From NCBI GenBank assembly GCA_037367355.1, contig CM074698.1, positions 2,914,001 to 2,978,000 of the forward strand: 64,000 bases of DNA. Direction: 5' to 3'. This stretch comes from Neoscytalidium dimidiatum. Its lineage: Eukaryota; Ascomycota; Dothideomycetes; Botryosphaeriales; Botryosphaeriaceae. Numbering within the stretch: position 1 is the stretch's first letter; every line of letters starts with the position of its first letter. Both the position numbers and the translations under genes were made by a program. Shown here piece by piece: positions 1-11,272 of this stretch. The notes under the pieces are model-generated. The model was not told where the DNA came from, made no database searches, and saw only the letters and a program-made list of their open reading frames with translations.

Positions 1-575
1 ACTACGTCACCTGCGGCATTTTGTTCCGGCACCTATGTCTTTACCTCAAGTGCATCGTGCTGGTCGCCATCCCTGTGCAACTGCTCGGTGCGGGCCTGAT
101 GATCAAATCCCGTGCACACATTTCGCCTGTCGTCAGCGTTGTGGCTAGCCAGGCGCTGCTGACTCCCGGAGGCGGCACGCTGACCAATACGGAAGAGATT
201 GAAATCATGGCGGACGTTGGGTCCCATCAGAACATTGCGGTCGTACTCGCTTTCAAGGCGTTCTTCACCTATCCCGGTGGTGCTGCGGATTCAGCGGTCT
301 CAGGGGCTGTGCAGACGGACCTGCTATGCAGATACTCGGAAGAATTCTTGCCGAGTCCGGGAGGGAGCAAGGCAAAGACGATTTTGCGAGTTTGAAAATG
401 CCGTTGAGTTACAAGTGGGGCCGCCCGGAGAGAGAAGATCGTAAAGGTGTAAACGGACGTGCAGAAGGTGCAAACGATTGCGGTAGTCATCGTGGCAATG
501 TCGGCTTTGTGCGTACTCATATGGAGAGATCTGAGCCTGAGAGACAGGATGCAAACAAAGGGGAGGGATTCGTGA
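1..575 (+). pseudogene. Decayed C-terminal fragment of an MFS siderophore-iron transporter
   Basis: The reading frame is open from the window edge and encodes hydrophobic segments resembling the last transmembrane helices of fungal siderophore-iron transporters. Examples are the GGG loop followed by a helix, then SHQNIAVVLAFKA, then a glycine-rich helix with SAVSGAV, and an EEFLP stretch that in intact family members reads close to LEEYLP. Around position 385 the family-like reading moves to another frame (SLKMPLSYKWG, then PERE). Near 425-440 it returns to the first frame (TDVQKVQTIAVVIVAM, then LIWRDL), reaching a natural-looking stop at 573-575. A TAA at 450-452 sits where an aromatic residue would be expected. 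Two frameshifts and one nonsense codon mean that this end cannot make a normal transporter. The rest lies upstream of the window. The family assignment is by recalled similarity, not a search. Confidence 0.7.
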
Positions 576-2468
576 TTGGTGCGCGGTGGGTGGGTATTTC
601 TCTGTGCTGCAGCAGCAGATGATTGTGCGACTGCCTCCTGATGGAACTTCTCATTATATTGAATTCCATGTGATCACGCCAATGAAGTGGAGGCGCTGCA
701 ACATGATTCAGCTGCGCACATAATCGGGTGGGCAGCAATTGTGGCCCAACTAATGCCAGATTCTGTATGGAGATGGTCTGAAAGTTCTTGCCAACACATT
801 CTGCTGACATGGAAGCTCCCTGGAATTTGTAGGTAGGGGTTATTGCTGCTCACAATCAGCTGGGCTTGTCGGCTCCGAAAGCCATATCTCGTAGCATCTT
901 CATGGACTGCTGCAGCCAGCCCGAAGCTCGGTGGCACAGCACTGATGACTCGCACAGACGAGGGCACCGTATGCTGTATACCGTGCAGAGCCCGACGCCG
1001 ATCGACCATGGAAGCTCAGCCTCAAGCAGCTGAGAAGATTCTTCGTGTGTCCTTCACTACGATATGGGTTCGGTGGGCGTGACGGTGAGCAGAGAGGACG
1101 ATCAGGGCCGGATGGGATCATCGAGGCACACAAGCCAGAAGCTGACAGTTGGCTAGTTGGGCAGATCGCATAAGTGTGCTGGAGGTGAGGTGTCGGAAGA
1201 CAGGTGGCAGCTAGTGGTCCGGGTGGGTCGGACCGGATGATGAGCAGCAGGGCTCAAGACGCAGGCGGGTGTTCAGATGACGGTACGTTGTGTGAGGCAG
1301 GTTCAGCAGGGCAGCGAGTGTGGTTGGCCAGGCACAGGGCTCGAGGATGGCGAGCGAGCAAGCTGATAGGTGGGCTAGTAGAGCGCACGCGACCGGCGTG
1401 CCCGACGATGAGGACGGACCGAGAAATGAGGCGTGGGATGAAGAAATAGTGACGGATGGGTGTGGCGGGTGGACAGCGGAGAGCTGTGGTTTGGCTCGGG
1501 GCCGAGGCGGCGGGCTGGGGATGCGTGCCAGGCCCAGCACTGGGGCCTGCCAGCCCAAGGCTCGCGACGGGCTGGCTACGGGCTGCTCGAGGATTCGAAC
1601 GCAGGCGCGCCTCGCAACGGCGTGCGCAAGGGCTGCTGATCATCAGAGGAATGCGGCTGGTCGAAGGTCTGGCGGCCGCACGTCACGGTTGCGCAAACCG
1701 GAGAACGCGTCTTTTGGGGCTTCCAGGGCCTTCTGTGCTTGTTGGTTGCGGGTTTTGCGGGATGGCAGCAGGATTGCGTCGCGTTGACTGGCGCTTGCTG
1801 AGTCCCAGGCATTGCAGTTGCCCTCCGTGTCGCGCCCCCCGCGAACCGAGAGCTCTGAGCACTGCGGCCGGGGTGCTGCCTTGCCCGTCGGCGCATCCCT
1901 GCACGCAGCCCAACAAGCTACCCAGAACCGCAACGCTGCACCAGGCCTGCCTACGCTGACCGGAGGATAACAAGAACCATGGGTTAGCCGCCCTCCGCGC
2001 CTGCCCAGTCGACTTCCATTGCTTTCCCCCGCGAGCCACCAAACATACCATTGCGCTCTCACGCCTCCCTCAAACCTTCCCGCTGCATACCTCCCCAGCT
2101 TCACACACAGCAAGTGCTGCTCTCACCCGACAGAACAGCACCACTCTCGCTCACCGCTGGTAAGTTGCAGTCCTCTACGCGCCCAATTCTCGTGCACGCT
2201 CCCCTACTGCTACTCTGCTGCCCTCATTGCTCCGCCCCGTCACGTTATACACCGCACATTTCTTCCTGTCCCAATGCCGCTCAAAAAGCTGCCCTCGAAG
2301 CGCCGAGGCCTGTACCTAAAGCCCGCTGCTTCCGAAGCTGACCTCCGCGGCACCTCCAGGCCCCCTCAAACCATCAAGCACGCCGCTTCGGCCTCGAAGA
2401 CTTCGAGCTCTTTCAGGCTTCATCGCCCGTCTCATTATTTACTCCGTCGAGATTCCTCCCCAGAAGAC
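576..2468. other. Intergenic stretch; upstream region of the CBM48-like gene
   Basis: Overlapping open frames occur on both strands between 1200 and 2100, but they are low-complexity, rich in Ala, Arg, Ser and Pro, and resemble no family I know. The last 450 bases or so (about 1990-2468) are pyrimidine-rich on the + strand, as is common in fungal promoters and 5' leaders. An in-frame upstream ATG at 2274 could extend the next gene. Confidence 0.5.
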
Positions 2469-4532
2469 ATGGATCTCTCCCGGCCAAAGGTTCCCGTTAC
2501 CATCACCTTCTCCGTCCCTGGCACCCACCCACCCGTCTATGTCGCCTCGTCGCTCACAAATCCGGCGTGGGAGCCGCTGGAAATGGACATAAAAGAGGAG
2601 CGTACATCGGCGGGCGATCTCATATTCGAGAAGAGCTTCGACGCAGTTGAGTCGGGCGAGTACCAGTACAAGTTCAGGCTTGGGCCTGGTGATTGGTGGG
2701 TTTGTGACGAAAGTGCGCCAATAGGTAGGTCCTGCTGATCTCCCCCCTGCAGCGTCTATCACTGACCTGACTTGTCATGCAGTATCAGATGATGCCGGCA
2801 ACCGCAATAACCTTCTCGTCGTCAAGCCGCCCCAGTCACCGGAACTAGAGAGGGAGGATGCAGCATTGACGCACAGCACAACCTCTGCCCCTGAAGCTGT
2901 GCCTGCGAACCTCACTACCAATGATGCTGTTGATGACGGCCAAGGCAGTAGGTCACCCCATGATGGTGCACCAGAGCCCTTACCTTTCACTGTCGTCGAT
3001 AAAGTACCCGATGCGGAACAGCCTATCTACGATGGGAAGAAACCTGCTAGTCTCCAAGAAGATCCTGCAAAACGCACGGCAGACGCTGAGCCAGATGCTG
3101 AATATGAATCTGCAGAAGCTAGCTCGGCTCGTGACACTCCAAACACACACGGTTCGGAACCAATCCCGGCTGTCGTAGTGGAGAAGACGGATGAGAATCC
3201 CGTTCACGGAGATGATCTCGGAGCAAATGCAACTCAAGGCCAGAAAGAAGCTCATGAAAAGCGAGCTGCAGATGCAGAGCCGGATGAAGTCGTGGTTGCT
3301 GGTGATGTGAAGGAGCCAAAGGAACTTCTGAACGGCTCGGCGCCAGCAGGAGATAACAGTCCTTTGTTACCCCACGAGACATTCGACGTCGAACCAGAGC
3401 CCGATGAAGCACCTCTTCTACCTCATGAACGTTCAACTTCTTTCTCTAGTGAAGAAACTAGAAACGATGAAGACGCTGTGGGGTCAGCGGATTTCGCCGC
3501 TGTAGACTTCGATGGTGATACGCCGCTGTTCCGTCACGAATCGATTGCCGTGGCCAGTCCGGATAGCCCGCCAAGAAGCCCCTCGCAAACCCGTTCCAAG
3601 TCGCACACATCGCTCAAGGATATGATGGCCGAGGAAGATGTCAATGATCCCGCTCTCGAGCCCTTTCCGACTCGTCGTGACACGATCATCGAACACCTCC
3701 AGGGACTGGCGAATCGTATGGACGAGGATAGATCGCTTCCAGAAGATTCCGAGATATCCTCACCGCGTCGGAGCGAATCCCAATCGTCGTCATCGGAGCA
3801 TTTGCCACCTCCCTCACCGCTCGATTCGATCCAGGAGACTGAAGAGCCTGAAGTGGAGGAAATTGAGCACCTGCCACCATCGACCGTTCCAGAACCTGTC
3901 ATCGAACAATCCATCCCAGCGGTGCCACTAGGAACTGTTCCAACACCCCCATTGACACCGAAGGACGAAGACCACTCAACAAGACTTGGTCGTGCCGACT
4001 CGGTTGTCACTGTGACAGCGGATGAGCGTGTAAAGGATGATAAGAACGTCCCGCATGACACGGATGGCTCTAGGGACAATGCCGGGCCTTCGGAACCTGA
4101 GGAGTCTGAGCCTGAGCCACAACCCGTCAACTTAGAGCCTTCGTCTGCTTCCATTACGGATGTTGATCGTCCCGCTACACCCCGATCCACAAGGATCACG
4201 CCGGAAAGAAAACACTCGTCGTTCTTGATCAATTTCTGGAATAACTTGTTTGGAAGCTGGCTCGGACCTGTTGTCCGGTGGTTCTCGCGGATGTGTGGAG
4301 GAAAAGGACGTGCTACGTAAGCATTCTGTTCGTCTTACTGGATGGTTGGACGCCGAGGGTCGTTGGACTGATTGCCAATTTGCTCGCCCGCCACATCCAT
4401 ACCATCCAGTTGCACAGATTGCTGACGTGTGCATGCAGGGTTCTGGCTCTTACTATCGGTGCCGTTGTTGTCGCATATTCCTACCAGTCCACGCTGCTCC
4501 AAACCGAAGTTTCCACAGCGGCAAATGAATAG
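2469..4532 (+). CDS. AMPK-type glycogen-binding (CBM48-like) protein with a C-terminal membrane anchor
   Basis: Three exons fit: 2469-2724, 2783-4316 and 4439-4532, giving about 627 aa. Introns are 2725-2782 (gtaggt..cag) and 4317-4438 (gtaagc..cag); both restore the frame. Residues 5-100 form an AMPK beta-type glycogen-binding fold: VTITF, a VYVASSLTNPAWEP turn, and EYQYKFRLGPGDWW as the carbohydrate-binding strand with Trp residues. This resembles the Mdg1/Crp1 group of fungi. The middle is a long acidic, Ser/Pro/Glu-rich, probably disordered region with repeated PLLPHE/PLFRHE-like motifs. The last exon encodes a hydrophobic segment (VLALTIGAVVVAYSY) and a short polar tail, suggesting a tail anchor. 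Without the last splice, translation would stop at 4320 and lose the anchor. The start at 2469 (MDLSRPKVPV) lies directly before the domain; an in-frame ATG at 2274 is the alternative. Substrate binding is inferred. Confidence 0.82.
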
Positions 4533-7277
4533 GAGCTCGCTATCATGCAGGATCGGAGGGTTATTCATCGTCTTTCGTGACATTCGGAGCACGATACGAA
4601 GAAAAAAAAAAAGGAGAAGGGGGTCCCTTAGTAATGGTTTGGATTACCGTACGGCTGTTTTTCCCACTTTGATAGACTGTACGATACTGTTTTGGGAGTC
4701 TGCGGGGGGTTTGGGATGTTCTGTTCTCCTTGGCATTACTTTTCCTAGTATATCCCTCTCCTGTCAAAGTTGCACCTGCAACCCGGGCATGGTTCACCTA
4801 GGAGTACAGCGGTATTGGGCATCAGGCGTTCGCATTAACATGTTTGAGCAAAGGAGCGACGGGTCCTATGATCTTCCGGTAGCATCAATGCACGGACATC
4901 GGTGATTATTTACGTTTCTGTGAGCGTTTATGACTGACCTATATTGGAAGCTTCTCCGTTGTCCTTCGGAGGGTCTGAGAGCTGATTCGGGAAGCCCTGG
5001 CGCTGGCGATGATGTCAGTACGACGAAATGCGTGGAAAGGAACCGTGTCATTTGCGCATGATTCGCATCAGATCGCGCCACAGATCTTGGTATGCCATTT
5101 CTTTTCGCCATGTCAAGGCGAACCCTGTTCTGTGAAGTATTTGAACTTGGACATCTCGGCAGCGACGCTGTAGGAATTTCATTTGTCACGAAGAGATTTG
5201 CGGGCAGGGTGCGTTCGCCGGGCTTGTGTCGTCGGGTCAGATAGCCGCGCAATACCCAAGTTGCCCGGCTGTGAATTCCCAAGACTTTCCAAGAGAGCCC
5301 GGGGTGAAAAGAAAGGAAAGATGGTGCCATCTCGTTTCTCATCCGGAAGGAGGCACTCTCATTCGTCGACGCCAAACCCCATGATATCTCAAAGCGTTTC
5401 CAGCTCGTCTCAGCTCGGTCGCGTAGGCTCTGGGGTTCTGTCGCGTTTATGGCTTCTCCCAAACCTCTCTCATCCAATCTGCCCAGTGTCACCCCACACG
5501 ACGCGCGATGCGAAAAGCAAATGCAGCACGCGGCTTTTTGGTTAAAGCTTCTCTTTCTCTTTTCTTTTTTTTTTTTTTCATCCCTTTTACTAACTTTCGT
5601 TACCCTCCCCTAATTACTCGTTTGAGATCTGCGCACGCGACCAGCGTGTCCCCAGCTTCGTTCTGTTGCTAACCAATCGCCCATCGTAGGCTCTCTCATG
5701 CCATTCTCCGCATCCGGGGGACGGCGGAGCCGTGTCATCCCATCGACCCTCCCCTGCCCTTTCCCACAGACACCCTTAGCTATGCAGGCGGCATGCTGGA
5801 CATAATATGCGCGGCGCTGCCGGCAGACAGGCTCCAAGCGAGCCAAGCGGGGCGAGGGAGGCATGACGCGACGCGCGACACGCGATGCGCGACGGGAGGA
5901 AAAGAAAAAGAAAGACAAGGGTAGTATTGAACAAGGCATTCACTCTGTTGAGCACTTTTACACACTCGGGGCTGTCATGAGCTACCAGCTTTGGCTGTGG
6001 CTGTGACAGAACCAATGGCAGGATCGGAGCGGGAAGAGTCTGGACTGCGGCTTCCCGTGCAGAAAGCAGGAATATTTGCTGGCGATTCCTTGATCCTGTG
6101 GCTTCTTTCGCTGCATCGTGGTGTGTGGATTTGGGGGGGGGGGGGGGGGGTGAGAAGGATTCTTTATTGTGGCGCTTTGGTTTTTTTTCTTGCTTCGCTC
6201 TCAACCAGATAACGAGAGAACGAGGCGGATGCGCGACATATGGCTGCCCGCCTTGGTTAGCCCGAGTCGTGGGAACGGCGACGCACCACCCACCCGATCC
6301 AGAGGAATACGGATGCGGGGCGGGGAAGGGAAGGGAAAAGGCCGAGAACCAGAGAATCTCGTTGCCCGTCTTGCCAAGTGCACGCATGCGAAACACGCTG
6401 CACGCTGCATCGGGCGGGTATGTCGGACGCCTAGCTAGCCAGCGGTGGGGAAGCTAAACCCCGGTGGAGATGGTAGCCTGGCTCCATGTCCGTTCGTTAA
6501 AGGGAGGGCCGCGAATGCGCGATCGAATGAGCGGGGGGGAAAGAAGGGTAAAAGGTGGAGGCCGTGTCTGAAGAAAAACTATCACACCACATCGCAACAC
6601 CAGGATGCTTCTTGGGTGCCTGGGGCACCAGGTGCGTGAGGACGAGCGAAACAAAGGCTGTTGTCGTTTCTCCGCAGCGTTGTGGGCGGCTATCTCCACT
6701 GCCCCTCATGAGTTCTGGACTGCTAGCAAAACGGCCGAGCTCGTTCCGCTGTCCACTGACTAGCTAGCTGGGAGATACCGCTGCCCACGACAACTGCTTC
6801 TAGCTATAAAGGATGCGTGAAAAAGGCTGCGATAATCCACGCCCGAATTACTCGCAGAATCGAGGCTCCTATCAACCTTGCTATGCTCACTGTTCCACGA
6901 GGTCAGATCTCGTCGATGAACCACGCAGCAGGAAGCAGGCAGTAAAAAAAAAAAAAAAATTTTCTGGGGCCGCTTTGCGTTCTCCAATTCCCCACTCGAA
7001 CCCCGTATAGCCACGTCTACAGGGTCTCCATCCACCTAACCCGCGCTAGACTACATATTACAAGTACTTCCAAGATACCCGACCGTGTTGCCCCCAGAAA
7101 AAAAAAAGACTCCACACGCCAGCACATTGTCCCCAGATCCCACAGAAGAAATATTTTTCTTCCCCATTCTTCTGCCCAGACAGACTCCGCTGGACATTGA
7201 CACGCATACACACTTCCCTGCCCTGCCTCCGCTGCCCACCCACTGCCCATCCGCCGCCATTCCGCTACCCATCCCCA
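4533..7277. other. Intergenic stretch with homopolymer tracts
   Basis: No convincing gene lies here. Open frames of up to about 200 codons (for example 4866-5492 and 5776-6396 on the minus strand) have no recognisable domains or splice support. The region holds a T run near 5566-5578, an 18-base G run at 6133-6150 and an A run near 6943-6959. The right end is the 3' flank of the BAR-SH3 gene. Confidence 0.5.
6133..6150. repeat. 18-base poly-G run
   Basis: Eighteen consecutive G residues lie in intergenic DNA. Runs of this length readily form G-quadruplexes and are prone to sequencing-length error. Confidence 0.9.
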
Positions 7278-9007
7278 CTACTCGCAATAATTCGCGGGAA
7301 AGCTGCCTCTCACCCCCCTCAACTCACCCTCCCACCAACTATTCGAGTCTCCCTCCCTCTTCAGCACCTTAATCCGATCGCCCTCCCTGAACGACAGGTC
7401 GCCCGGCCCCTGCCCGTCGAAATCGTACAGCGCGGTGACGAAGTCCTCCTTCTGGAACGACTCGAGCCGCTTCTTGGGTGGCGGAGGTGGGGGCTTCTTC
7501 TTGGCGCTGATGCCCGCCGCGATGCCCTGCAGCGGCGTCGCAATGCCGCCGACGGTGCTGGCGCTGCCGTTGGAGTGGGTCGAGATGGCGCTCGGCCGGC
7601 GGCCGGTGGCGGAGAGATTTGGTGACGGGGCGGAGCCGAAGTAGTCGCCGCCCAGGTGCGATTGGCCGCCGGGTGAGTGGCCGCCGGTGGATGAGGAGGA
7701 CGGACGGCGGGCCGCGCCGTCGTACGGAGATAGGGTGTTGTTGGTGGAGGGGCCGCTGCTGCCACCGCCGCCGCCGATGCGGGGCTTGCTGGCCGAGGGG
7801 ATCTTGGGGCGGGAGGCGAGGTTGACCGGGGGAGGGGCGGACGGGTCGGGAGAGGGCGGAGCATTGGAGAAGCTATTGCGCGGGCGCGGCGGTTTGGGCG
7901 GCGGTTTCTCTTCGTCGGGGGAACCTCCACCACCGCCGGACGCGTGCGAGCTGAATGAGGGACGGCTGCCGATGCGTGGGCGGTTGGCGAATTTGTCACT
8001 GGCCGTGTTGCGGAGGTTGAGACCGGTTACTGTGCCGTGCTTGGCGTCGGGCAGCTCCATAGGTTGGCGGACCACTCTGGAATGGACGAGAAGCTGATAG
8101 CTCGACTCAATTTCTTTGCGAAGCGGAGTGAATGTTGCGTCCCAATCTGCCACCACATCGACCATATCTGGTGGCGGCGAGGGAAAGCCGTAGGCCTGGC
8201 AGAATTCGTGTTGCACGGTGTAGAGGTTGCCCAAGATGCTATTCTGAATCTCGATTTGAGCAGCTAAGAGAAAGGGAAGGAGGGACAGGACAGCGGCGGT
8301 AATGTGCGGAAGATTGGATTGCAAATGCCTGTCTGCTGAATCGTACTCGCTCTCGCAGCGTTCCATATCTATGCGGTGTTTGGCCAGAGCAGAATCGTCG
8401 CGAGCCGAACGATTGGCTTGATTCTCCAGCTTCTCGACACGGCTCTTGTACCGTTCGTAGTCCAGCTGCATCGTTCGTCAATGAATGGCCCAAGCATGAA
8501 ACGTAAGGGACAGTACCTTCTTGTCCTCCCGCTTTTGTATAACCTTGTGCATAGGCTTGATGCTCTGCTTCGCGTCTTGCGCAGGCTTTATTAGCCTCCG
8601 GTCGATGGTGTTGACCTCCTCCATCATGTCATTTTTCAGATCACTGTATATGTCCTTTAAACGGCGCGTGCGCTCGAGCGTTTCGCGTGGAGTCTCGACA
8701 GGGACATGGCCGTGGGGAGATGGTTCGCCGACTGCGACAATAGGCTTGTACAGAGCCTCAAATTCGGTGACAACATGAAGCTCGTGGGTCAGAATATGCG
8801 CCCATGCTTCCCTCCAGTGACTTGTGGCATCAATAAGCTGCGCGAAGGTCAGCTCGAGCTGGTAGTGGCTAAGGAGGGCCGAGAGAACAGGCTTACCTTT
8901 CCAAGCATTTGATCGACCTCCTTGAACTCAGCGAGCATTTGGGCGACTTGCGCGTCATCCTCGCTGCGGGGGAGGAACACGCCCACTTTGCGCTGGATGC
9001 GCTGCAT
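7278..9007 (-). CDS. BAR-SH3 domain protein (amphiphysin/Rvs167-like)
   Basis: Three minus-strand exons fit: 9007-8897, 8837-8517 and 8465-7278, about 539 aa. The introns are 59 bp (8896-8838) and 51 bp (8516-8466), both phase 0. The N-terminal 270 residues are helical and charged with BAR-like character (MQRIQRKVGVFLP start, ERTRRLKDIYSDLKNDM, LDYERYKSRVEKLENQ). BAR domains dimerise and bind curved membranes. A long Pro/Ser/Gly-rich linker follows, with a polyproline stretch (KKKPPPPPPKKR). Residues ~488-539 form an SH3 domain (TALYDFDGQGPGDLSF, NSWWEGEL, GSFPANY) ending at the stop. The likely role is endocytosis or actin-linked membrane remodelling. The N-terminus differs from the MSWKGF start of classic Rvs167/Hob1, so this may be a paralogous fungal BAR-SH3 group. 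It is divergent from the DUF2439 gene. Confidence 0.85.
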
Positions 9008-9394
9008 GGCTGGGACGGTAGGCCAATTGCGGGAGGAGAATAGCTCCCGGGAGCTGCAGAAGCGCTGCGAGCGACAGGTGAGGAGGCAAAGTTGGAGGAG
9101 AGTAGAGTACGGCGTACGTGGAGGCTGTGGAGCAGGAGCTGCAGCCCAGCTCCCGCGGGGCCAACCAGGGTCCCCTGCCGTCGCTTTCTGGAAGTTCGGC
9201 ACCTTAGCGTCGCCGCGTGGTTCCCGCCTTGGCCAAGGTACAGCCTCAGGCCTACGTCACATGTCGTCGCGGTGCCTCGCTGTCCGGCGCGTCGCGTCCT
9301 CCCAGACTTCGTCTCTCCATCCACGCGTCACCGGCACGTTCGCTTTCCATCCCACTTCGCACCCCAACATGCTCGCTTGAAGCGACGCTACGTC
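9008..9394. promoter_or_regulatory. Shared divergent promoter region of the BAR-SH3 and DUF2439 genes
   Basis: A 387-bp spacer separates two head-to-head start codons (9007 on the minus strand, 9395 on the plus strand), so both promoters and 5' leaders must fit here or overlap. An open + frame runs through it into the DUF2439 gene, but the sequence upstream of 9395 does not look like protein. No TATA box was identified. Confidence 0.6.
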
Positions 9395-11272
9395 ATGATC
9401 TCGACCGCTGTCAGTGCACTTCGAGGCACTGCTCAATCCTCCACCGCAGCCAATACCGCTCCCGTCCACGAATTCCGCTGCCTATACACCCACGATATCC
9501 GCCGCAAGCAGAAACGATGGCAAGATGGGTTCCTCAAATTCCACACCTTTAACAAGCGTGTCATGGTCTATGACCAACCGCGAAACTACATCGGCGATAC
9601 GCACTGGAAAGATAGAGATACGCTCGATGACGGTGACGAGTTGACTCTGGAAAACGGCGTTATCGTCCAAGTTTCCGAGCCCCTCGCGATCACGCAGACG
9701 GACTTGACCCCATTGTTCGAGAAAAGGCCCAAGGATTCATCTGAGCGTCCCGCTGCTGGAAACGTGAGACTACCTCCTGTTCAGGGTAGGCTGCCGACAC
9801 CGGGCGTGCGTAACATAGGTTTGGCCGCCAGCGTGATCCCCAGACACAAACCGCTGAGCCAGCTCCTCGGTACTCCAAAAGGACCACATGGTCGAGCTAT
9901 GCTACCTACACGATCACCTTTCGAAGAGAGACAAGCAAATCTACAGAAGGAAGATGAGTGGGCGGCGAGTGAGCGCGCGGCGAAAAGACGCAGGGTGGCC
10001 GAGGCAGAACAGATATGGAGCAATGCAAAAGAAACAAGAACACCGATGCCAAGAGGGCGAGGAAATAGGACATTCGGAAGAGAAGATATGACCCGTACAC
10101 CACCGGTTGCACAGGAGTCATCACGGAGAGTGGGAGGAGAATTGATCGATCTGGTTTCAGATGCAGAGGAAGCCGAACCTCAGTCAGACGTTACACTACC
10201 CAATACACCTCCAGGCTTCGTGAGGGCTCCTGTGCGAGTCAAAAAGAAGCGAGCAGCCTTGCCTCCGAAGACGCCTCATCCGCCACAGCCTCCGTCTTCT
10301 CCTCCAGTAAGCACTACGAACAGAGTCATTCACGTACAAGAGGAAACAGAATTGTTGGAGCAGGCCATTGGGGACCAGGATAATGCTCGAGGGGAAGAAG
10401 AAGCTCCAAAGCGCTCTAAAAAACTTCGATTAGCCACAGGCTCTCGACCAAAAATGCTTCTTTGTCAAGATGTTCCACCTTCGAAGAATGCTGAGAAAAT
10501 CGCCCGAGCCTGGCCGCCAGAAAGACAGGATGGAGAGGCAGTCGCTCGTGTGCCCCAGAAAAGTCGGGCTGCAATTCCTTCCGAACCACAAGGACATGTT
10601 CCTGAAAGCAAGCAAACTTCGCAAATTCGCAAATTGCAGAACGGGCTTACTCATTCATCGCCGCCAGAGCAGTCCGACCTTTCCGGAGGCTTCCTTCCAC
10701 CTGCTGACGATGATGGCGCAGTCTTTCATCACCGCGAACTTGCTTCCGCGTCAAAACGACATACAACTTCACTACTTGGAGTCATTGTGTCAGAGGATCA
10801 CAGAGCACAATCCCGTGGAGGTGACGTACCCGTCCAGAAGCCGATAATTACGACAAGTAAACCAAATATCCAGGTTCAGCCGGTGGCACCTCCAGATCGG
10901 CCCCATTCACCGCGTGCATTCCGGCGAATACGTTCAGAGAATTACAATCCACCCCGGCGAGAGGCTGCAGTACACCGATCGTTCGACGAGTCTGAATTGA
11001 TAGGAAAAGACGAGCCAAGGAGTCCTATAAGAGTCAAAGACTCCAAAAAATTATTGCAGCGTTCGACAAGCCTAGTTGTTTCAGCGCCTTACCAACCAGG
11101 AAGGGAGAAATCACCACCTTCACCCGTTGTTGATACAGACATTGGACCTTGGAGCACTGAGGCTATGGACCTGTTTGATTGGAAGCCACCGGACTATGTG
11201 TACCGTGGACAAGGGAAAGGATTTGGACCTGCAGGAGCTGACGCTGCCAATGATGGTGCTACTGCTACATGA
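9395..11272 (+). CDS. mte1: DUF2439 protein, Mte1/Dbl2/ZGRF1 N-terminal family
   Basis: A single exon of 625 aa. Residues ~24-110 carry the DUF2439 domain: HEFRCLYTHDIRRKQKRWQD, then FLKFHTFNKRVMVYD, and a DGDELTLENGVIVQV stretch. Known members include budding-yeast Mte1 and fission-yeast Dbl2, which work with the Mph1/FANCM-type helicase at D-loops, stalled forks and telomeres. Vertebrate ZGRF1 carries the domain fused to a helicase. No helicase motifs are present here, so this is the short fungal type. The rest is charged and probably disordered. A conserved-looking C-terminal motif (GPWSTEAMDLFDWKPPD) lies just before the end. The start at 9395 was chosen because it directly precedes the domain; the frame stays open to 9092 upstream but is unlike protein there. 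The role in recombination repair is inferred from the family. Confidence 0.8.
   Translation: MISTAVSALRGTAQSSTAANTAPVHEFRCLYTHDIRRKQKRWQDGFLKFHTFNKRVMVYDQPRNYIGDTHWKDRDTLDDGDELTLENGVIVQVSEPLAITQTDLTPLFEKRPKDSSERPAAGNVRLPPVQGRLPTPGVRNIGLAASVIPRHKPLSQLLGTPKGPHGRAMLPTRSPFEERQANLQKEDEWAASERAAKRRRVAEAEQIWSNAKETRTPMPRGRGNRTFGREDMTRTPPVAQESSRRVGGELIDLVSDAEEAEPQSDVTLPNTPPGFVRAPVRVKKKRAALPPKTPHPPQPPSSPPVSTTNRVIHVQEETELLEQAIGDQDNARGEEEAPKRSKKLRLATGSRPKMLLCQDVPPSKNAEKIARAWPPERQDGEAVARVPQKSRAAIPSEPQGHVPESKQTSQIRKLQNGLTHSSPPEQSDLSGGFLPPADDDGAVFHHRELASASKRHTTSLLGVIVSEDHRAQSRGGDVPVQKPIITTSKPNIQVQPVAPPDRPHSPRAFRRIRSENYNPPRREAAVHRSFDESELIGKDEPRSPIRVKDSKKLLQRSTSLVVSAPYQPGREKSPPSPVVDTDIGPWSTEAMDLFDWKPPDYVYRGQGKGFGPAGADAANDGATAT

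Noticed and set aside
1586..1600. GGATTCGAAC, resembling the T-arm of a tRNA on the minus strand
   Set aside because: The flanking bases do not pair into a 5-bp T stem, and no D arm, anticodon arm or acceptor stem could be found.
4866..5492. 208-codon open frame on the minus strand
   Set aside because: No domain, no splice signals that extend it and mixed composition; judged chance.
7300..7330. Possible 25-bp intron in the SH3 domain (GTGAGT..CAG)
   Set aside because: Too short for a fungal intron, and the unspliced reading gives a complete SH3 end (GVRGSFPANY).
7361..7999. 212-codon minus-strand frame rich in Pro, Arg and Ala
   Set aside because: It is an out-of-frame reading of the Pro/Ser-rich linker of the BAR-SH3 gene.
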